Positions 60,933 to 64,000 of a stretch of 64,000 nt of DNA are shown one piece after another; position 1 is the first letter of the stretch, and each line of letters begins with the position of its first letter. Made by a program: the position numbers and the translations under genes. The notes below the pieces were generated by a model, which had not been told where the DNA came from, did not search any database, and worked only from the letters and a program-made list of their open reading frames with translations. Source of the DNA: Lacticaseibacillus thailandensis DSM 22698 = JCM 13996 (GTDB taxonomy: Bacteria > Bacillota > Bacilli > Lactobacillales > Lactobacillaceae); contig NZ_BBER01000002.1 in the NCBI RefSeq assembly GCF_001312865.1, forward strand, positions 248,001-312,000, read 5' to 3'.

Positions 60933-62202
60933 ATGGAAAAAAATGCTGATTCATGGGGGGAAGAGACTGTCTGGCGAGGTCACAATTGGTGGCGCTAAAA
61001 ACAGCACTGTTGCGCTGATTCCCGCTGCCATCCTGTCCCGGACACCAGTACTGCTAACTGGGGTGCCACATATCCAGGATGTTTACAACTTGATGAGTAT
61101 CCTGGCTGAGATGAATGTGACCTCTGACTTCAGTGGTAATGACCTACGCATTGACCCGACGCAGATCGTGATGACCGATCTCCCCAGTGGGAAAATCAAG
61201 AGCCTGCGGGCGTCTTATTACTTTATGGGCGCCATGTTGGGCCGCTTTGGACATGCGGTCGTGGGGTTGCCTGGTGGTGATGACATTGGGCCGCGGCCAA
61301 TTGACCAACACATTAAGGGGTTCGAGGCCCTGGGTGCCAAAGTGGCGGACCATAACGGGGCCATTGTTTTAAATGCGCCTGAAGACGGCCTGCATGGAGC
61401 ACATATTTTCCTCGACATGGTGTCGGTGGGGGCAACCATCAATATCATTCTTGCGGCGGTCACTGCCCACGGACAGACGGTTATTGAGAACGTTGCACGG
61501 GAGCCGGAAATTATTGACCTCGCTACGTACCTCAACAATATGGGCGCGACGATTCGTGGTGCCGGTACTGACGTGATTCGCATTGAAGGTGCCAGTCGGT
61601 TGGCGGCGAACAACGCGCATACCATCATTCCTGACCGTATTGAGGCGGGCACGTACTTGTCCATTGCGGCAGCCCAGGGTGACGGTATCCTGGTCAAGAA
61701 CATCATTGCGGAACACCTGGATTCTTTTTTTGGCCAAGTTAGAGGAAATGGGTGTGGTCATGGATGTAGGGGAAGATTCCATCTTTGTATACCCTTCCGG
61801 TGAGCTTCACGGCGTGACGATTAAGACTGCGCCATACCCCGCTTTGCCACTGACCTCCAGCAACCGTTGACTCCGTTATTGATGAAAGCCGACGGGGAGG
61901 CGATGGTGATCGACACCATCTATCCCAAACGGACCCGGCACGTGCCGGAACTCCTCAAGATGGGAGCTAACATCAGGGTGGAGGATGATCACATCAAGAT
62001 TCGTCACTGCGACCAACTGACCGGCGCGACGGTTGCGGCTGAAGAGATTCGGGCCGGCGCGTGCTTAATGCTGGCCGGGTTGATGGCGCAGGGCGAAACG
62101 ACCATCACCAAAGTCGATAACATTCTCCGCGGTTATGACCGTGTGGTAATGAAGTTGCAAGGCTTGGGCGCGGACGTTCAGCTAGTGGACAGCGCCAGCT
62201 GA
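60933..62202 (+). CDS. murA: UDP-GlcNAc 1-carboxyvinyltransferase, three frameshifts; catalytic Cys replaced by Asp
   Basis: First committed enzyme of peptidoglycan synthesis. About 420 residues. ATG 60933 reads MEK, then the A7 run at 60937-60943 (six needed) gives [20 protein letters not shown]. The T7 run at 61725-61731 (six) gives [19 protein letters not shown]. One base near 61849 is missing; adding it gives [20 protein letters not shown]. The loop normally holding the PEP-binding cysteine reads [15 protein letters not shown]: Asp (codon 61279-61281, about residue 116) replaces Cys, which in other bacteria makes MurA insensitive to fosfomycin. The SD is weak (ACGAGG). Confidence 0.93.
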
Positions 62203-62205
62203 AAA

Positions 62206-62234
62206 TTGCCAAAAGTGCGCATTCGTGTTAACAT
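62206..62234 (+). promoter_or_regulatory. Candidate promoter of rpmE2
   Basis: TTGCCA, 17-base spacer, TAACAT, just after the murA stop. Confidence 0.5.
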
Positions 62235-62298
62235 ACTACAGTTAAGATAATAAGAATCTCTGGGTCAGGCAATGGCTCAGGGCGAAGGAGAAATGATC

Positions 62299-62550
62299 AT
62301 GAAGCAAGGAATTCACCCAGATTATCACCAGGTCGTATTCATGGACTCAACGACTGGTTACAAGTTTATTGCTGGCTCCACTAAGACCAGCAGCGAGACT
62401 GTCACCATGGACGATGGTAAGGAATACCCATTGGTTCGTGTTGAAACGACGTCTGACTCCCACCCGTTCTACACTGGCAAGCAGAAGTTTGCTAAGGCGG
62501 ATGGCCGTGTTGAGCGGTTCAACAAGAAGTACGGTTTTACGAGCAAGTAA
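62299..62550 (+). CDS. rpmE2: Ribosomal protein L31 type B
   Basis: 50S subunit protein of 83 residues. It starts [20 protein letters not shown] and ends [21 protein letters not shown]. It has no CxxC pair, so it is the zinc-independent type B form. ATG 62299 is chosen over 62293 because GGAG lies eight bases before it. It is intact. The order pyrG-murA-rpmE2 is conserved in lactobacilli. Confidence 0.96.
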   Translation: MKQGIHPDYHQVVFMDSTTGYKFIAGSTKTSSETVTMDDGKEYPLVRVETTSDSHPFYTGKQKFAKADGRVERFNKKYGFTSK

Positions 62551-62562
62551 TGATGTACTTAT

Positions 62563-62589
62563 AAAATCCCGGTTAGCGCCGGGGTTTTT
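62563..62589 (+). terminator. Rho-independent terminator after rpmE2
   Basis: AATCCCGG pairs with CCGGGGTT, followed by T5. Confidence 0.8.
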
Positions 62590-62744
62590 GTTTGGGCAAA
62601 AAAAGGTAGCGCGTCTGGCTATTAAATCACGTTTAGCTTTACTTATATGTCAATAAGCTCTTGCTAATGAACGGCCAAAAAAATAAAAATTATCCTGTGA
62701 TAAATTGGCGCGTTCACGGATAATAATTTGGTATTATAAGTTGC

Positions 62745-62836
62745 GTAGAGAGGCGCAAGCCAAACTCAAACCTAAACTTACACTCCCCAAAAAAAAGTTC
62801 CCCCAAACTTTTCCTCCGCTAGCGGAGGTTTTTTTT
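62745..62836 (+). ncRNA. Candidate small RNA, copy 1 (C-rich, sRNA-like)
   Basis: A TATTAT box (62732-62737) precedes GTAGAGAGG, the likely 5' end. A short hairpin GGC-GCAA-GCC inside GAG/CTC follows, then about 45 unpaired bases with CTCCCC, TTCCCCC and TTCCTCC. A perfect CCTCCGCT/AGCGGAGG stem runs into T8 (62813-62836). The length is about 92 nt. There is no SD or open frame. Copy 2 keeps the unpaired region almost unchanged while the 5' hairpin changes on both arms, which supports a folded RNA. No known RNA family was recognised. Confidence 0.62.
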
Positions 62837-62959
62837 ACTCTCAGTTAGGACTTTGTCCTTACTGAGAGTTAACTCGGAGCAATGGCCAAGCCATTGCGAG
62901 AGACTGTAGCATTGGCTGGCTTGAGCGCAGATGGCGAAGAACTAGCGGAGTGTCGATGG
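62837..62959 (+). repeat. Tandem repeat unit A (~119-123 bp)
   Basis: It begins with the hairpin CTCAGTTAGGAC/GTCCTTACTGAG, then AACTCGGAGCAATGG, an inner CAATGG/CCATTG hairpin and a CAAGCCA/TGGCTTG pairing, ending in a TAGCGGA block. It starts right after the T tract of RNA copy 1. Confidence 0.8.
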
Positions 62960-63079
62960 TCAGTTAGGACTTTGTCCTCACTGAGAGTTAACTCGGAGTA
63001 ATGGCCAAGCCATTGCGAGAGATTGTAGCATTGGCTGGCTTGACCGCTGATGGCTGAAAGCTAGCGGAATGGCGATGCC
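62960..63079 (+). repeat. Tandem repeat unit B (~120 bp)
   Basis: It follows unit A without a spacer and is about 85-90% identical by eye: the same TTAGGAC/GTCCT hairpin, the same CAAGCCA/TGGCTTG pair, and a CCGCT/AGCGG pairing near the end. Confidence 0.8.
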
Positions 63080-63104
63080 CAGTACGGACATTGTCCTTAC
63101 TAGG
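63080..63104 (+). repeat. Partial unit after B
   Basis: Only the leading hairpin of the next unit is kept (CAGTACGGAC ... GTCCTTACT); then similarity stops. Confidence 0.65.
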
Positions 63105-63584
63105 AAAATTATCTGTGATCGCTCGGTGAGGTGAGGATAAGTTTGAATCCCTGCCACGCACCCCAAGGACTGATGATGATGCCCCCCGCTGTGGGTGGGT
63201 GACACAAGATTGTAGGATTGTTAGGTTGTCGTTAAAGACAGTCAGTGCGCTGTTTGTCGGGGTATTAATGGTGTGACTACTTTTATGTGTGAAGTAAATC
63301 ACATAAATTTACGTTTATTATAACTAGCCAGATGTGTCAATGTTGTGGTATCGTTTACGGACGGATGGCCGTCACGAATATGATTTCTTGGTGGCGCTGT
63401 CGACGTTACACAGGGATAATCGTTGTATTTGCAACGTTTATTGACAAGGGTGACAGAAGTGTCCGCCACAGCATTATTTAACTAATGGTACTATAAATAA
63501 ATTATTATAAAGTTCGCCAAAATAAAAAAATATATTTATTGATGTTGCTGAGCACAGCTTGTTAGATTTGGTACTATATAACTT

Positions 63585-63675
63585 GTAGAGAGGCATCAGC
63601 CTATCTCAAACCTAAACTTACACTCCCCAAAAAAAGTTCCCCCAAACTTTCCTCCGCTTGCGGAGGTTTTTTTTT
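63585..63675 (+). ncRNA. Candidate small RNA, copy 2
   Basis: Same plan as copy 1. A TATATA box (63575-63580) precedes GTAGAGAGG, and the 5' hairpin is GAGAGGC-ATCA-GCCTATCTC, with both arms altered together. The C-rich unpaired region is nearly identical, apart from shorter A and T runs, and the terminator is CCTCCGC-TT-GCGGAGG with T9 (63651-63675). The terminator loop differs from copy 1, but the stem is kept. Confidence 0.62.
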
Positions 63676-63798
63676 ACTCCCAGTTAGGACATTGTCCTTA
63701 CTGAGAGTTAACTCGGAGCAATGGCTAAGCCATTGCGAGAGACTGTAGCATTGGCTGGTTTGACCGCTGATGGCGAAAAGCTAGCGGAATGGCGATGC
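63676..63798 (+). repeat. Tandem repeat unit C (~123 bp)
   Basis: Close to units A and B: hairpin CCCAGTTAGGAC/GTCCTTACTGAG, AACTCGGAGCAATGG, then GACCGCTGATGGCGAAAAGC. It again starts right after the T tract of the RNA gene. Confidence 0.8.
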
Positions 63799-63915
63799 CT
63801 GGTAAGGACATTGTCTTTATGTCCCTACTGGGAGCTAACTCGGAACAATGGCCGAGACTGTAGCGTTGGCTGACTAGATGGCTGATGATGGAAAAGAATA
63901 GGAATACCGATGGCC
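63799..63915 (+). repeat. Tandem repeat unit D, diverged
   Basis: The leading hairpin is enlarged and the CCAAGCCATTGCGAGA part is deleted, but AACTCGGA, AGACTGTAGC and TTGGCTGACT remain. Confidence 0.65.
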
Positions 63916-63954
63916 ATTAGGGACATTGTCCTTACTGGGAGACATCTCGGTGCC
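63916..63954 (+). repeat. Partial unit E near the window end
   Basis: The hairpin ATTAGGGACATTGTCCTTACT and a following ATCTCGG are recognisable; beyond this the sequence diverges. Confidence 0.55.
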
Positions 63955-64000
63955 AGGACAGCTAACTACACAATCAGCGACCTTTCCCGGCGCGAAACTA

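Larger units (their letters stand above)
62590..64000. other. Non-coding region with duplicated RNA genes and tandem repeats
   Basis: No protein gene is convincing across 1.4 kb. It contains two copies of a small RNA gene 840 bases apart, each followed by tandem hairpin-forming units. The stretch 63105-63560 between the two sets is AT-rich at its distal end and shows no recognised feature. The window ends inside the last repeat set, so the array may continue. Confidence 0.65.

Noticed and set aside
63140-63165. tRNA-like 3' fragment (GTTTGAATCCC ... CACGCACC)
   Set aside because: The T stem does not pair and no matching acceptor arm or anticodon arm lies upstream.
62837-63954. CRISPR array
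   Set aside because: The ~119-bp units abut without unique spacers and are much longer than CRISPR repeats; no cas gene is in the window.

Overview
Chromosomal segment of a high-GC member of the Lactobacillaceae. The evidence is strong Shine-Dalgarno sites with frequent TTG/GTG starts, an asparagine T-box in front of asnA, a delta factor (rpoE) next to pyrG, a type B ribosomal protein L31, a Veg protein, a PurR of the Gram-positive PRPP-binding type, and the core order metG-tatD-rnmV-rsmA-veg-ispE-purR-glmU-prs. No species can be named from the sequence alone. There is no IS element, prophage or CRISPR array.

Layout. 1-2.3 kb: cupin, carboxymuconolactone decarboxylase-like protein, flavodoxin and a WEFFEF-type membrane protein. 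2.3-3.8 kb: MFS exporter. 4.1-18.4 kb: a block dense in c-di-GMP enzymes, with one stand-alone EAL protein, two membrane GGDEF proteins and two membrane GGDEF-EAL proteins whose EAL halves look inactive. It is interleaved with two paralogous histidine phosphatases (one carrying an in-frame stop), asnA with its T-box, pnuC, a deoxynucleoside kinase, rlmA and an acetyltransferase. 18.5-33 kb: accessory and housekeeping genes (ThrE exporter, two BrkB proteins, oxidoreductase, DEAD-box helicase with an orphan PTS EIIA, tRNA-Arg, HAD phosphatase, an eroded aminopeptidase, TetR regulator, flavodoxin, methionine aminopeptidase, MATE pump). 33.3-39.7 kb: thyA-folA, a secreted DUF1002 protein, a PhoU-like protein, and a minus-strand set with a Nudix hydrolase, a TMEM175-like channel and a HExxH protein. 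39.9-53.1 kb: the conserved translation, RNA-processing and nucleotide core. 53.2-62.6 kb: mscL, a DUF218 protein, Nudix, HAD and HD hydrolases, rpoE, pyrG with a CTP-sensing leader, murA and rpmE2. 62.6-64 kb: no protein genes, but two copies of a short RNA gene, each followed by tandem ~119-bp units that form hairpins.

The most novel part is this last 1.4 kb: two ~92-nt candidate small RNAs with a 5' hairpin, a long unpaired region carrying CUCCCC, UUCCCCC and UUCCUCC motifs, and a strong terminator. The layout resembles multicopy Gram-positive sRNAs that pair with ribosome binding sites.

Quality caveat. More than 30 genes, including essential ones (metG, murA, rsmA, folA), are split by single-base shifts. 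The shifts fall mostly at A/T runs of 7-8 (one base too many) or at short G/C runs (one base too few). I read these as uncorrected sequencing errors and annotate the reconstructed genes. Two loci, the M29 aminopeptidase and the second histidine phosphatase, carry other lesion types and are called pseudogenes.
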